Shown here in pieces: positions 7,247 to 15,859 of a stretch of DNA of 64,000 nt. The DNA lies in the NCBI GenBank assembly GCA_029782145.1, contig JAKOVH010000013.1, positions 186,001 through 250,000 of the forward strand. The letters run 5' to 3'. Origin of the DNA: Actinomycetes bacterium (GTDB lineage: Bacteria; Actinomycetota; Acidimicrobiia; Acidimicrobiales; Acidimicrobilacustridaceae). The notes beneath the pieces were generated by a model. It was not told the origin of the DNA. It ran no database searches and worked only from the letters and a program-made list of their open reading frames with translations. The stretch's first letter is position 1, and every line of letters starts with the position of its first letter. The position numbers were made by a program, and so were the translations under genes.

Positions 7247-8353
7247 GTGAAGGGACTCATCCTCTCCGGCGGCGCGGGCACGCGGCTGCGCCCGATCACC
7301 CACACCAGCGCCAAGCAGCTGGTGCCGGTGGCCAACAAGCCGATCCTCTTCTACGGCATCGAGGACATGGTCGAGGCCGGCATCACCGAGATCGGCATCA
7401 TCACCGGGGAGACCGGCGCCGAGATCCGCGCTGCGGTGGGCGACGGCTCGCGCTGGGGGGCCGAGGTCACCTACATCCCCCAGGAGCAGCCGCTGGGCCT
7501 GGCCCACTGCGTGCTGATCGCCCGGGAGTTCCTGGGCGACGACGACTTCGTGATGTACCTGGGCGACAACCTGCTGCGCCAGGGGATCACCGAGTTCGTC
7601 GAGCGCTTCGAGAGCGACCGCCGGGCCTCGTTCAGCCCCACCCTGGTCGGCCCGGCGTCCGCGCCCTCGGCCCAGATCCTGCTGGCCCGCGTGCCCGACC
7701 CGCAGCGCTTCGGGGTGGCCGAGCTCGGTCCCGACGGCGAGGTCGTGCGGCTGGTCGAGAAGCCCGTCGAGCCGCCGTCGGACCTGGCCCTGGTGGGGGT
7801 GTACCTGTTCGACCCGAGCATCCACGAGGCCGTCGCTGCCATCGCGCCGTCTCCTCGGGGGGAGCTCGAGATCACCGACGCCATCCAGTGGCTCATCGAC
7901 CACGGCCACCGGGTGCGCCACGAGGTCCTCGAAGGCTGGTGGAAGGACACCGGCAAGCTGCAGCCCCTGCTCGAGGGGAACCGGCTCATCCTCGAAACCC
8001 TCGACCTCGACCTGAGGGGGAGGGTTGACGACCGGTCGCTCATCGACGGGCGCGTGGTGATCGAGGAGGGCGCCGAGATCGTCAACTCCACCGTGCGGGG
8101 CCCGGCGATCATCGGCGAGCGCACCCGGGTGGTCGACAGCTACATCGGCCCGTTCACGTCGGTGTACTTCGACTGCGAGATCGTCGGCTCCGAGATCGAG
8201 CACTCGGTGGTGCTCGAGCAGTCGAGGATCGTGGGCATCGCACGCATCGCCGACTCGCTCATCGGCAAGCAGGTCGAGGTCCGCCGCTCCGAGACGCGGC
8301 CCCGGGCCACCCGCCTCATGGTCGGCGACCACTCGGTGGTCGACCTGGCCTGA
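7247..8353 (+). CDS. rfbA: Glucose-1-phosphate thymidylyltransferase, long form
   Basis: A 368-residue cytoplasmic enzyme making dTDP-glucose from dTTP and glucose-1-phosphate, the first step to dTDP-L-rhamnose. Seen: the nucleotide-binding GGAGTRLRPITHTSAKQLVP at the very start, YLGDNLL with the metal-binding Asp, VEKPVEPPSDLALVGVYLF, and a C-terminal left-handed beta-helix region (residues ~245-355) with hexad repeats. That tail makes it longer than the ~290-residue RmlA and like the StrD-type enzymes of actinomycetes. GTG 7247 is fixed by the N-terminal motif. Confidence 0.93.
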   Translation: MKGLILSGGAGTRLRPITHTSAKQLVPVANKPILFYGIEDMVEAGITEIGIITGETGAEIRAAVGDGSRWGAEVTYIPQEQPLGLAHCVLIAREFLGDDDFVMYLGDNLLRQGITEFVERFESDRRASFSPTLVGPASAPSAQILLARVPDPQRFGVAELGPDGEVVRLVEKPVEPPSDLALVGVYLFDPSIHEAVAAIAPSPRGELEITDAIQWLIDHGHRVRHEVLEGWWKDTGKLQPLLEGNRLILETLDLDLRGRVDDRSLIDGRVVIEEGAEIVNSTVRGPAIIGERTRVVDSYIGPFTSVYFDCEIVGSEIEHSVVLEQSRIVGIARIADSLIGKQVEVRRSETRPRATRLMVGDHSVVDLA

Positions 8354-8401
8354 GCCCGCGCTCGGGCACCTGGTGACGGCAGGACGGGGCCTCAGGCCGC
8401 G

Positions 8402-8407
8402 TAGCAT
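8402..8407 (+). promoter_or_regulatory. Possible -10 element (TAGCAT) before the lysozyme gene
   Basis: TAGCAT lies 112 bases before ATG 8520. A second candidate, TACGAA at 8446-8451, lies eight bases before an in-frame GTG at 8460, so the transcript and protein start are uncertain. Confidence 0.3.
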
Positions 8408-8519
8408 CGGGCGTCGCCGGCGACCACCGGGCGCCGAGGGCTCAGGTACGAACGACCGCGTGTCGATCACCGACCCAGCCGTCCGACCGGTCCACGTCTC
8501 GACGGAGTCCCTCGTCCTC

Positions 8520-10241
8520 ATGGCCGCACCGCTTCCTCGCTGTCCGAACCCTCACGGACGGCCGACCCCGGGTCGCCGTGCCGCGGTCGTCGTCGTGCTG
8601 GCCCTGGGCCTGCTCGTCGGCCTGGCGGCACCGGCCTCGGCGGCGCTGACCGGCGTCGACGTGGCCAGCTACCAGCACCCCGGCGGCGCCCCGATCGACT
8701 GGGGGGCGGTGAGGGCGGCCGGTCACTCCTACGCCTTCGTGAAGGCCACCGAGAGCACCGACTACACCAACCCCTGGTTCGCCCGGGACTGGGGCGGCGC
8801 CGGCGCAGCGGGCCTCTACCGCGGCGCCTACCACTTCGCCCGGCCTGCGCTGCCGATCTCCACGGCGCTGGACCAGGCTCGGTACTTCGTCTCGCGGGTC
8901 GGCTCGATGGGTGGCGGGCTCGACCTGCCGCCCGTGCTCGACCTGGAGGCGACCGGCGGGCTGGGCCAGCGCGACCTGGCCGAGTGGACCCGGGCCTGGC
9001 TCGCCGAGGTGCAGCGTCTCACCGGGAAGTCGCCGATCCTCTACACCGGCTACTACTTCTGGCGCGACGCGGTGGGCAACCCGGCCGACATCGGCGCCGC
9101 GTATCGCCTGTGGCTGCCGAGCTACCCGAGCGACCCGGAGAGCACGACCTTCCGCCCCCTGGTGCCGGCCGGCTGGCGCATGTGGACGTTCTGGCAGTAC
9201 CGCTCCAACGGGTCGGTGCCCGGCATCAGCGGCGAGGTCGACATGAACCGGTTCTGCTGCGACACGGGCTCGCTCGCCGCCCTGGCCGGCAGCGGCGGCT
9301 CGGGGGGCGGCCCGTTCGGCAACCTCGACGTGGCGACGGCCGGCTTCGGCTCCGTGCGGGTCAGCGGGTGGGCGATCGACCCCGACTCCACCGACCCCAT
9401 CCAGGTGCACGTCTACGCCGGTCCCGTCGGCACGCCGCTCACCGCCGACCAGCCCCGCGCCGACGTCGGCTCGGCCTATCCGGGCTTCGGTGACGCCCAC
9501 GGGTTCAGCGCCACCGTGCCCGCCGGGGTCGGGCCCCAGCGGGTCTGCGCCTACGGGATCGACGTGGGCGGCGGCGGGAACCGGCTCCTCGGCTGCGCCA
9601 CCGTCAACGTGCCGAGCGGCAGCCCGATCGGCAGCCTCGACCTGGTGCGGGGCTCGTACTGGGGCATCGACGTGGCCGGCTGGGCCATCGACCCCAACAC
9701 GGCCGCGTCCATCCCGGTCCACGTCTACGTCGACGGCCGGGGCACCCCGCTCACCGCCTCGGGCCGGCGCGACGACGTGGCCGCCGCGCTCCCCGGCTAC
9801 GGACGGGCCCACGGCTTCTCGGCTCGCATGCCGGCGAGCCCCGGGCGCCACACCGTGTGCGCCTACGGCATCGACGTCGCCGCACCCGGTGGCAACGCCG
9901 CCATCGGGTGCCGGACCGTCGTGGTGCCCGACGGCTCGCCGGTCGGCTCGCTCGACCTGGCCGCCACGGCGTGGGGCTACGTGCGGGTGGCGGGATGGGC
10001 GTTCGACCCCGACACGCCGGCCCCCATCGGCGTGCACGTCTACGTCAACGGGGTGGGACGGGCCTTCACTGCCGACCAGTCTCGCCCCGACGTGGCCGCT
10101 GCCTTTGCCGGATACGGCGCCGGCCACGGCTTCGACGTCGCCGTGCCACGGGTCGGCGCCGGGCCCAACACGGTGTGCGTCTACGCCATCGAGGCGGCCG
10201 GCACCGGCGGCAACGCGCTGCTGGGCTGCCGCAGCCTGTGA
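8520..10241 (+). CDS. Secreted GH25 lysozyme with three C-terminal surface repeats
   Basis: A 573-residue exported muramidase that should cut peptidoglycan glycan strands. Seen: a signal peptide with a likely cut after ASA (residue 41), then a GH25 domain (residues ~43-260) with GVDVASYQ (Asp47), FVKATEST and PPVLDLEA (Asp141 and Glu143, the catalytic DxE). A Gly/Ser linker leads to three copies of the ~100-residue repeat also present in the proteins at 5005 and 26265. ATG 8520 gives a normal signal peptide; GTG 8460 would add 20 residues. It separates rfbA from rfbCBD, so a wall hydrolase sits inside the rhamnose cassette. The repeats may bind the glycan. Confidence 0.88.
   Translation: MAAPLPRCPNPHGRPTPGRRAAVVVVLALGLLVGLAAPASAALTGVDVASYQHPGGAPIDWGAVRAAGHSYAFVKATESTDYTNPWFARDWGGAGAAGLYRGAYHFARPALPISTALDQARYFVSRVGSMGGGLDLPPVLDLEATGGLGQRDLAEWTRAWLAEVQRLTGKSPILYTGYYFWRDAVGNPADIGAAYRLWLPSYPSDPESTTFRPLVPAGWRMWTFWQYRSNGSVPGISGEVDMNRFCCDTGSLAALAGSGGSGGGPFGNLDVATAGFGSVRVSGWAIDPDSTDPIQVHVYAGPVGTPLTADQPRADVGSAYPGFGDAHGFSATVPAGVGPQRVCAYGIDVGGGGNRLLGCATVNVPSGSPIGSLDLVRGSYWGIDVAGWAIDPNTAASIPVHVYVDGRGTPLTASGRRDDVAAALPGYGRAHGFSARMPASPGRHTVCAYGIDVAAPGGNAAIGCRTVVVPDGSPVGSLDLAATAWGYVRVAGWAFDPDTPAPIGVHVYVNGVGRAFTADQSRPDVAAAFAGYGAGHGFDVAVPRVGAGPNTVCVYAIEAAGTGGNALLGCRSL
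9315..10238 (+). repeat. Three tandem copies of the WAIDPD/HGF/VCAY repeat
   Basis: Copies start at 9315, 9627 and 9942 (104, 105 and 99 codons). All keep AGWAxDP or SGWAIDP, VHVY, R-x-DV, HGF and the Cys pair. Confidence 0.88.
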
Positions 10242-10264
10242 CCGGTCCGACGAGGGCCCTCCGC

Positions 10265-10270
10265 TAACCT
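10265..10270 (+). promoter_or_regulatory. Possible -10 element (TAACCT) of rfbC
   Basis: TAACCT lies 36 bases before ATG 10307, in the gap after the lysozyme gene. It would give rfbCBD its own promoter. Confidence 0.35.
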
Positions 10271-10306
10271 CGCTCCTCGTCCTTCCGGCGACCGCGAGCG
10301 AGCGCA

Positions 10307-10873
10307 ATGGCAACCATCATCCCGTCCGAGACGATCCAGGGCGTGGTCCTCGTGGACCCCGTCGTGCACGGCGACGACCGGGGCTTCTTCGTCGAGACCT
10401 ACCGGCGGGAGTGGTTCCCGCAGGGGCGCGAGATGATCCAGGGCAACCGGGGCGACCGGCAGGCCGGGGCGGTCGTCGGCCTGCACTACCACCTGCACCA
10501 GGCCGACTACTGGTACGTCCCGTTCGGCACGGCACGGGTGGTGCTCCACGACCTGCGGGTCGGTTCGGCCACCGACGGCGCCACCCAGTGGCTCGACCTG
10601 GGCCGCCAGCCCGACGGCACCCACTCCCACCGCGGCGTGTTCATCCCGCCGGGCGTGGCCCACGGCTTCGCGGCCCTCACCGACATGACCATCACCTACC
10701 TCGTCGACGGCTACTACAACCCGACCGACGAGCTGGGCGTGGCCTGGGACGACCCCGAGATCGGCGCCGACTGGGGTGTCACCGAGCCGATCCTGTCGAA
10801 CCGCGACCAGGCCAACCCCCGGCGGGCCGACATCGAGCCGCAGTGGCGCCCCCACGTCGGCCTCCGGCCCTGA
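10307..10873 (+). CDS. rfbC: dTDP-4-dehydrorhamnose 3,5-epimerase-type protein
   Basis: A 188-residue cupin-fold enzyme that epimerises C3 and C5 of dTDP-4-keto-6-deoxyglucose. Seen: DDRGFFVETYR near residue 24, the catalytic His in VVGLHYHLHQADYW, FIPPGVAHGFAAL, and a Tyr-rich YLVDGYYNPTDELG segment. Length is normal for RmlC. The family's usual LRGLHYQ is VVGLHYH here, a mild departure, so a related sugar epimerase cannot be excluded, but rfbB and rfbD follow immediately. The gap to rfbB is 25 bases. Confidence 0.88.
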   Translation: MATIIPSETIQGVVLVDPVVHGDDRGFFVETYRREWFPQGREMIQGNRGDRQAGAVVGLHYHLHQADYWYVPFGTARVVLHDLRVGSATDGATQWLDLGRQPDGTHSHRGVFIPPGVAHGFAALTDMTITYLVDGYYNPTDELGVAWDDPEIGADWGVTEPILSNRDQANPRRADIEPQWRPHVGLRP

Positions 10874-10898
10874 CCCTCCCACCCGAGAGGCCCCTCCC

Positions 10899-11855
10899 AT
10901 GAAGCTGTTCGTCACCGGCGCCGCCGGGTTCATCGGCTCGAACTACGTGCGCCACGTGCTCGCCACCACCGACGACGAGGTCACCGTGTTCGACGCGCTG
11001 ACCTACGCCGGCAACCTGTCGAGCCTGGCCGACGTCGCCGACGACCCTCGCTACTCGTTCGTGCAGGGCGACATCTGCGACCGCGACGCCGTCGCCGCCG
11101 CCATGGCCGGCCACGACGCCGTCGTGCACTTCGCCGCCGAGAGCCACGTCGACCGCTCCATCGTCGACCCCGACACCTTCGTGCGCACCAACTGCCTGGG
11201 CACCAACGTGCTGTGCGACGTCGCCCGCCACGTGGAGGTCGAGCGCTTCCTGCACATCTCCACCGACGAGGTCTACGGCTCCATCGACGAGGGCTCGTTC
11301 GTGGAGAGCGACCGCCTTGGGCCCCGCTCGCCGTACTCGTCGTCGAAGGCCGGCTCCGACCTCATCGCCCTCTCGTACGAGGAGACCTACGGCCTGCCGG
11401 TGATCGTCACCCGCTCGTCGAACAACTTCGGGCCCTACCAGTTCCCCGAGAAGGTCATCCCGCTGTTCGTCACCAACCTGCTCGACGGGCGGAAGGTGCC
11501 GCTCTACGGCGACGGGCTCAACGTGCGCGACTGGATCTACGTCGAGGACAACTGCGCCGGCGTCGACCTCGTGCTGCGTCGGGGTGCGCTCGGCGAGGTC
11601 TACAACATCGGCGGCGGGAACGAGACCACCAACCGGGAGCTCACCGAGAAGGTGCTGGCCCTGTGCGGGGCGGGCGAGGAGATGATCCAGTACGTCGAGG
11701 ACCGGCTGGGCCACGACCGCCGGTACTCCATCGACTGCTCGAAGGCGAGGGCCCTCGGCTGGTCGCCCTCACGCACCCTCGACGAGGCCCTCGCCGCCAC
11801 CGTCGAGTGGTACCGGGCCAACCGGGCCTGGTGGGAACCGCTGAAGAAGGGCTGA
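10899..11855 (+). CDS. rfbB: dTDP-glucose 4,6-dehydratase
   Basis: A 318-residue short-chain dehydrogenase-type enzyme converting dTDP-glucose to dTDP-4-keto-6-deoxyglucose with bound NAD. Seen: GAAGFIGSNYV for NAD binding, HFAAESHVDRSI, the catalytic STDEVYGS (Asp-Glu pair), SPYSSSKAGSD with the YxxxK dyad, and RSSNNFGPYQFPEK. ATG 10899 is preceded by GAGAGG at 10885-10890. rfbD follows after four bases, so the two are co-translated. Confidence 0.95.
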   Translation: MKLFVTGAAGFIGSNYVRHVLATTDDEVTVFDALTYAGNLSSLADVADDPRYSFVQGDICDRDAVAAAMAGHDAVVHFAAESHVDRSIVDPDTFVRTNCLGTNVLCDVARHVEVERFLHISTDEVYGSIDEGSFVESDRLGPRSPYSSSKAGSDLIALSYEETYGLPVIVTRSSNNFGPYQFPEKVIPLFVTNLLDGRKVPLYGDGLNVRDWIYVEDNCAGVDLVLRRGALGEVYNIGGGNETTNRELTEKVLALCGAGEEMIQYVEDRLGHDRRYSIDCSKARALGWSPSRTLDEALAATVEWYRANRAWWEPLKKG

Positions 11856-11859
11856 GCCG

Positions 11860-12708
11860 GTGAGGGTCCTGATCACCGGGGCGGGAGGCCAGGTCGGCCG
11901 CGAGCTCGTCGCTGCCTTCTCGTCCGAGCCGCACCACGAGGTGGTCGCCGTCGACCACGCCACCGTCGACGTGGCGGATCGCGACGCGGTGCTCGGCGCC
12001 ATCACCTCGACGAGCCCCGACGCGGTCGTGCACCCCGCGGCCTGGACCGCCGTCGACGCCTGCGAGGGCGACCCGGACCGCGCCTTCCTCGTCAACGCCC
12101 TCGGCACGCGCCACGTGGCCGAAGGAGCCCGGCGCGTCGGCGCCCCCGTCTGCTACGTGTCCACCGACTACGTCTTCGACGGCACCAAGGACGGGCCCTA
12201 CCTCGAGTGGGACGAGCCGTCGCCACGATCGGTGTACGGGGCGTCGAAGCTGGCGGGGGAGCGGGAGCTCGACCCGGGCTCCACCATCGTGCGCACGTCG
12301 TGGGTGTGCGGGTTCCACGGCGCCAACATGGTCAAGACGATCCTGCGCCTGGCGGGAGAGCACGACACGTTGTCGTTCGTCGACGACCAGCGGGGCCACC
12401 CCACCTTCGCCGACGACCTGGCGGCCATGGTGAAGCGCCTCGTCGTCGAACGCCGACCGGGCACCTTCCACGTCACCAACCAGGGCGCCGTCAGCTGGTA
12501 CGAGTTCGCCCGGGAGGTGCTGAGCGCCGCCGGGCTCGACCCCGAGCGGGTGCGCCCGGTCGCCACCGCCGACCTGCAGCCGCCCCGGCCGGCGCCGCGG
12601 CCGGCGAACTCGGTGCTCGACAACGCCGCCCTACGCCTGTCGGGCATCCCGCTGCTCGACGACTTCCGGGTGCCGCTGCGCCGGCTGGTGGGCCGGCTCA
12701 CCGGGTGA
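11860..12708 (+). CDS. rfbD: dTDP-4-dehydrorhamnose reductase
   Basis: A 282-residue enzyme that completes dTDP-L-rhamnose with NAD(P)H. Seen: ITGAGGQVGREL, VVHPAAWTAVDACE, STDYVFDGTKDGPY, SVYGASKLAGE with the YxxxK dyad, and RTSWVCG. GTG 11860 places the Rossmann motif at residue 4. Its stop overlaps the GTG of the next gene (GTGA), linking rhamnose supply to the membrane protein downstream. Confidence 0.95.
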   Translation: MRVLITGAGGQVGRELVAAFSSEPHHEVVAVDHATVDVADRDAVLGAITSTSPDAVVHPAAWTAVDACEGDPDRAFLVNALGTRHVAEGARRVGAPVCYVSTDYVFDGTKDGPYLEWDEPSPRSVYGASKLAGERELDPGSTIVRTSWVCGFHGANMVKTILRLAGEHDTLSFVDDQRGHPTFADDLAAMVKRLVVERRPGTFHVTNQGAVSWYEFAREVLSAAGLDPERVRPVATADLQPPRPAPRPANSVLDNAALRLSGIPLLDDFRVPLRRLVGRLTG

Positions 12709-14465
12709 CGCCCGAGAACGCCACGGTCGACGAGCCGGCCATCGACGCGCCGCCGGCGGAGCCGGCACAGGCCGGCCCGTCACGAGGAGCGCCGCCGTCG
12801 CCCCTCGCTCGCGTCGAGCGCCTCGTCCCGGTCCTGGCCTGGCTCGCCGGCAGCGTGCTGTTCTACCGGGAGGTGCTCACGAGCGGCTTCGACCAGCTGC
12901 AGGGCAACATCGGCGACCAGCGCCTCCTCGCCTACCTCTCGGAGCACTGGTACCTGGTCGTCCGCGGCCACGCCGCCTGGCGCGACCCGTCCTACTTCTT
13001 CCCCGCCCGGGGGGTGCTCGGCTACAGCGACGCCCTCTTCCTGTACCAGCCGGTCTACGTGCCCCTGCGGGCGCTCGGCGTCGACCAGTTCGCCGCCTTC
13101 CAGATCACGGTCATGGTCGTCACCAGCATCGGGTTCGCCGCCACCTACCTGCTGTTGCGGCGGGCGCTCGGCGTTCGGGTGGGCCTGGCCGCGGTCGGGG
13201 CCTTGGTCTTCTGCTTCGGCAACAACATGACCGTGGCGTCCGGCCACGGGCAGCTGATGGCGGTGCAGCTGCTCCCCGTGCTGGCCCTCCTCGCCGTCGG
13301 CGCCGGACGGTCGCTGCGCGACGGGCGCACGCGACGGGCGGCCGCCCTCGCCGCCGCGCTCGGGCTGCTCACCGCGCTGCTGCTCTTCACGTCGTTCTAC
13401 GTCGGCTTCTACGCGCTGCTCACCGCGGCGGTCGCGCTGCTCGCCACGTCGGTGTGCGCCTGGCCCGTCGTGCGCCGGGCCCTCGCCGTGGTGCGCTCGG
13501 CGCCGAAAACCTGCGTGCTGGTCGTCGCGGCCGCCGCGCTGAGCTTCGGTGCCGGGCTCGTGCCGTTCCTCATCACCTACATCCCCGTGCTCGACACGTC
13601 GGGCGGGCGGGACTTCACCGAGGCCCTGAACCTCGCGCCCCGCCTCGGCGACCTGTGGAACGTCGGCCCCGACAACCTGCTGTGGAGCGACGTGCTGGGC
13701 ACCTACGGGCCGCACCACGCGGAGCTCGAGCGGGCGCTGGCCCTGACCCCGCTGTTCGTGGTGAGCACGCTCGTCGGCCTCGTGGTGCTGCTCGCCTGGC
13801 GCCGCTCCGGGGCCGATCGGCTGCGGGTGCGCACGGCGCTGGCGTCGGCGGTGACCGCCGTGGTCCTGGTCCTGCTCGTGGTCCGCGTCGGCGACCACAC
13901 GCCGTGGCACACCGTGTGGCGGCTCGTGCCCGGCGCCACGGCGATCCGCGCCCTGGGGCGCATCGAGCTGGTGGCGGCACTGCCGCTCGTGATGGCGTGG
14001 GCGGTGCTGGCCGACTGCCTGTGGGGCGCGGCCCGGCGCCGACGGGGCGGCCCCCGCTGGCTGCTGTCCGCAGCAGTGGCCGTCGTCGCCGTCGTGGTGG
14101 CCCTGGAGCAGGTGACCACCAGCGGGATGGCCGACCTCGACCGGAGCGCGCAGCGGGCGCTGCTCGAGGTGTCGCCGCCCCCGTCGGCGTGCTCGTCGTT
14201 CTACGTGGTCGACCCGTCGGGCCGTCGCCCCCTGTGGGCGATCCAGGTCGACGCCATGTTGATCTCCCACGTGGTGGGGATCCCGACCCTCAACGGCTAC
14301 TCCGGGCTGGCGCCTCAGGGCTGGTTCCTGTACGACCCCCGCTCGCCGACCTACGAGGCGGAGGTGGCGGCGTGGATCGACCGGTCCGGAGCACCTGCCG
14401 GCGTGTGCAGCTTCGACCTGGCCGCGAGGCGCTGGACGGCCGGGGCCGGGGCGGCCACCGACTAG
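12705..14465 (+). CDS. Polytopic membrane protein, GT-C glycosyltransferase-like
   Basis: A 586-residue integral membrane protein with about ten hydrophobic segments after a 45-residue Pro/Ala-rich start. Seen: a large first extracytoplasmic loop containing GNIGDQRLLAYLSEHW and YFFPARGVLGYSDALFLYQP, a layout typical of GT-C enzymes using lipid-linked sugars, and a non-membrane C-terminal domain of about 120 residues with NGYSGLAPQGWFLYDP. No Pfam family is certain. GTG 12705 overlaps the rfbD stop. A role in transferring sugars from lipid carriers outside the membrane is inferred. Confidence 0.72.
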   Translation: MTPENATVDEPAIDAPPAEPAQAGPSRGAPPSPLARVERLVPVLAWLAGSVLFYREVLTSGFDQLQGNIGDQRLLAYLSEHWYLVVRGHAAWRDPSYFFPARGVLGYSDALFLYQPVYVPLRALGVDQFAAFQITVMVVTSIGFAATYLLLRRALGVRVGLAAVGALVFCFGNNMTVASGHGQLMAVQLLPVLALLAVGAGRSLRDGRTRRAAALAAALGLLTALLLFTSFYVGFYALLTAAVALLATSVCAWPVVRRALAVVRSAPKTCVLVVAAAALSFGAGLVPFLITYIPVLDTSGGRDFTEALNLAPRLGDLWNVGPDNLLWSDVLGTYGPHHAELERALALTPLFVVSTLVGLVVLLAWRRSGADRLRVRTALASAVTAVVLVLLVVRVGDHTPWHTVWRLVPGATAIRALGRIELVAALPLVMAWAVLADCLWGAARRRRGGPRWLLSAAVAVVAVVVALEQVTTSGMADLDRSAQRALLEVSPPPSACSSFYVVDPSGRRPLWAIQVDAMLISHVVGIPTLNGYSGLAPQGWFLYDPRSPTYEAEVAAWIDRSGAPAGVCSFDLAARRWTAGAGAATD

Positions 14466-14524
14466 GCTCGCGACCTCCGGGGTCCCGGCGGACGGTCGAC
14501 CCCAGCGAGGACGGTGATCGGATC

Positions 14525-15295
14525 TTGGTAGGCAGTGCTGGCGACCGCAGTGGGCGGGACCGCCCCGCAGGTGCGCACGCATCGTGCCTCAGCGTCGTGG
14601 TGCCGTGCTTCAACGAGGAGGCGAGCGTCGAGCAGTGCCTCGACGCCGTGCTGAGCAGCCCGTTCGCCGGTGAGGTCATCGTCGTCGACGACTGCTCGAC
14701 CGACCGCAGCGCGGAGATCGTCGAGAAGCTGGCGGCGGGCGACGAGCGGGTCCACCTGCTGCGCCACGACGTCAACCGGGGGAAGGGGGCGGCGCTGCGC
14801 ACGGGCTTCCGCTCGGCCACCAGGCCGTTCGTCATCGTGCAGGACGCCGACCTCGAGTACGACCCCGCCGACTACCCGGTGGTGCTCGAGCCCCTGCTCG
14901 GGGGCCGAGCCGACGTGGTCTACGGATCTCGGTTCCAGAGCGGCCGCCCGCACCGGGTCCTGTACTTCTGGCACACCGTGGGCAACCGCTTCTTGACCCT
15001 CGTCTCGAACGCCTTCACCGACTTGAACCTGACCGACATGGAGACCTGCTACAAGGCCTTCCGCCGGGAGGTGCTCGAGGCCATCGAGCTGCGAGAGGAC
15101 CGCTTCGGGTTCGAGCCCGAGATCACCGCGAAGGTGGCGGCGGGCGGCTGGCGGGTCTACGAGGTGGGGATCTCCTACTACGGCCGCACGTACGCCGAGG
15201 GCAAGAAGATCAGCTGGAAGGACGGCGTGCGCGCCGTGTACTGCATCGTCAAGTACTCGGCGCTCGCCTCCCGACATCGAACTGGTGCAAGGTGA
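14525..15295 (+). CDS. Family 2 glycosyltransferase, dolichyl-phosphate mannose synthase-like
   Basis: A 256-residue GT2 enzyme. Seen: LSVVVPCFNEEASVEQ, VIVVDDCSTDRS, NRGKGAALRTGFRSA, the metal motif QDADLEYDPADYP, VYGSRF, and DMETCYKAFRREVLE followed by FGFEPEITAKVA, all typical of the DPM1-like group that loads a sugar on polyprenyl phosphate. The start is not obvious: TTG 14525 is the best in-frame codon, with GAGG 14 bases upstream. It probably supplies a lipid-linked sugar to the neighbouring GT-C-like protein. Confidence 0.85.
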   Translation: MVGSAGDRSGRDRPAGAHASCLSVVVPCFNEEASVEQCLDAVLSSPFAGEVIVVDDCSTDRSAEIVEKLAAGDERVHLLRHDVNRGKGAALRTGFRSATRPFVIVQDADLEYDPADYPVVLEPLLGGRADVVYGSRFQSGRPHRVLYFWHTVGNRFLTLVSNAFTDLNLTDMETCYKAFRREVLEAIELREDRFGFEPEITAKVAAGGWRVYEVGISYYGRTYAEGKKISWKDGVRAVYCIVKYSALASRHRTGAR

Positions 15296-15299
15296 ACCC

Positions 15300-15854
15300 A
15301 TGACGACCGACCAGACCGCGCCTGCCATCGACACGCGGAGCGACGGGGCCGACGTCGACGCCCTCGTCGACCGCATCCGGGCACGGGTGGCCGAACGACG
15401 TGCCCGCGGCGACTACCCGGTGGGGCTCGAGGACCAGCTCGACCGCCACTACCGGGAGCTGGTGGCCAACCTGGCGACCGAGCACGCGTCGGTGCAGGCG
15501 CTGCACGAGAGCGTCGAGCAGCTCGACGCGCTGCCCACCCCGGGCCGGGAGCACATCGGCTACACGTCGCGCACGGTCGCCGGGCGGGTGTTCCACCGGG
15601 CGTGGGGCAAGCTGTCGAGCCGCCAGACCGAGGGCGTCCTCATCCAGATGCGGGCCTTCACCGCCTGCATGACCCGCGTCGTCGACAACATGGCCGAGAT
15701 GGTCGAGTCGCTCGCCCTGCACGGCCATCCCGACACCGAGCGCCGCCTGGCGACCTTGGCCGACCGCATGGCCCTGCTCGAGGAGATGGCCGTCCGGCTC
15801 GACCAGGTCGAGGTCGAACTCGACCGCCTCCGCCGCGCGCCCCGATCGAACTGA
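15300..15854 (+). CDS. Hypothetical helical protein next to glycosyltransferases
   Basis: A 184-residue soluble protein of unknown function, Arg/Glu/Leu-rich and probably almost wholly helical. Seen: RVAERRARGDYPVGLEDQLD near the start, GRVFHRAWGKLSSRQTEGVL in the middle and a heptad-like C-terminus (MALLEEMAVRLDQVEVELD). AAGGTGA at 15289-15295 is a good ribosome site and overlaps the upstream stop. It lies between a GT2 and two GT4 genes with gaps of 4-5 bases, suggesting a structural partner of these enzymes. Confidence 0.65.
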   Translation: MTTDQTAPAIDTRSDGADVDALVDRIRARVAERRARGDYPVGLEDQLDRHYRELVANLATEHASVQALHESVEQLDALPTPGREHIGYTSRTVAGRVFHRAWGKLSSRQTEGVLIQMRAFTACMTRVVDNMAEMVESLALHGHPDTERRLATLADRMALLEEMAVRLDQVEVELDRLRRAPRSN

Positions 15855-15859
15855 CCGGC

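Noticed and set aside
8354..8367. Short GCCCG/CGGGC hairpin after rfbA as a terminator
   Set aside because: Only five base pairs, no T-tract; such stems are frequent by chance at this GC content.
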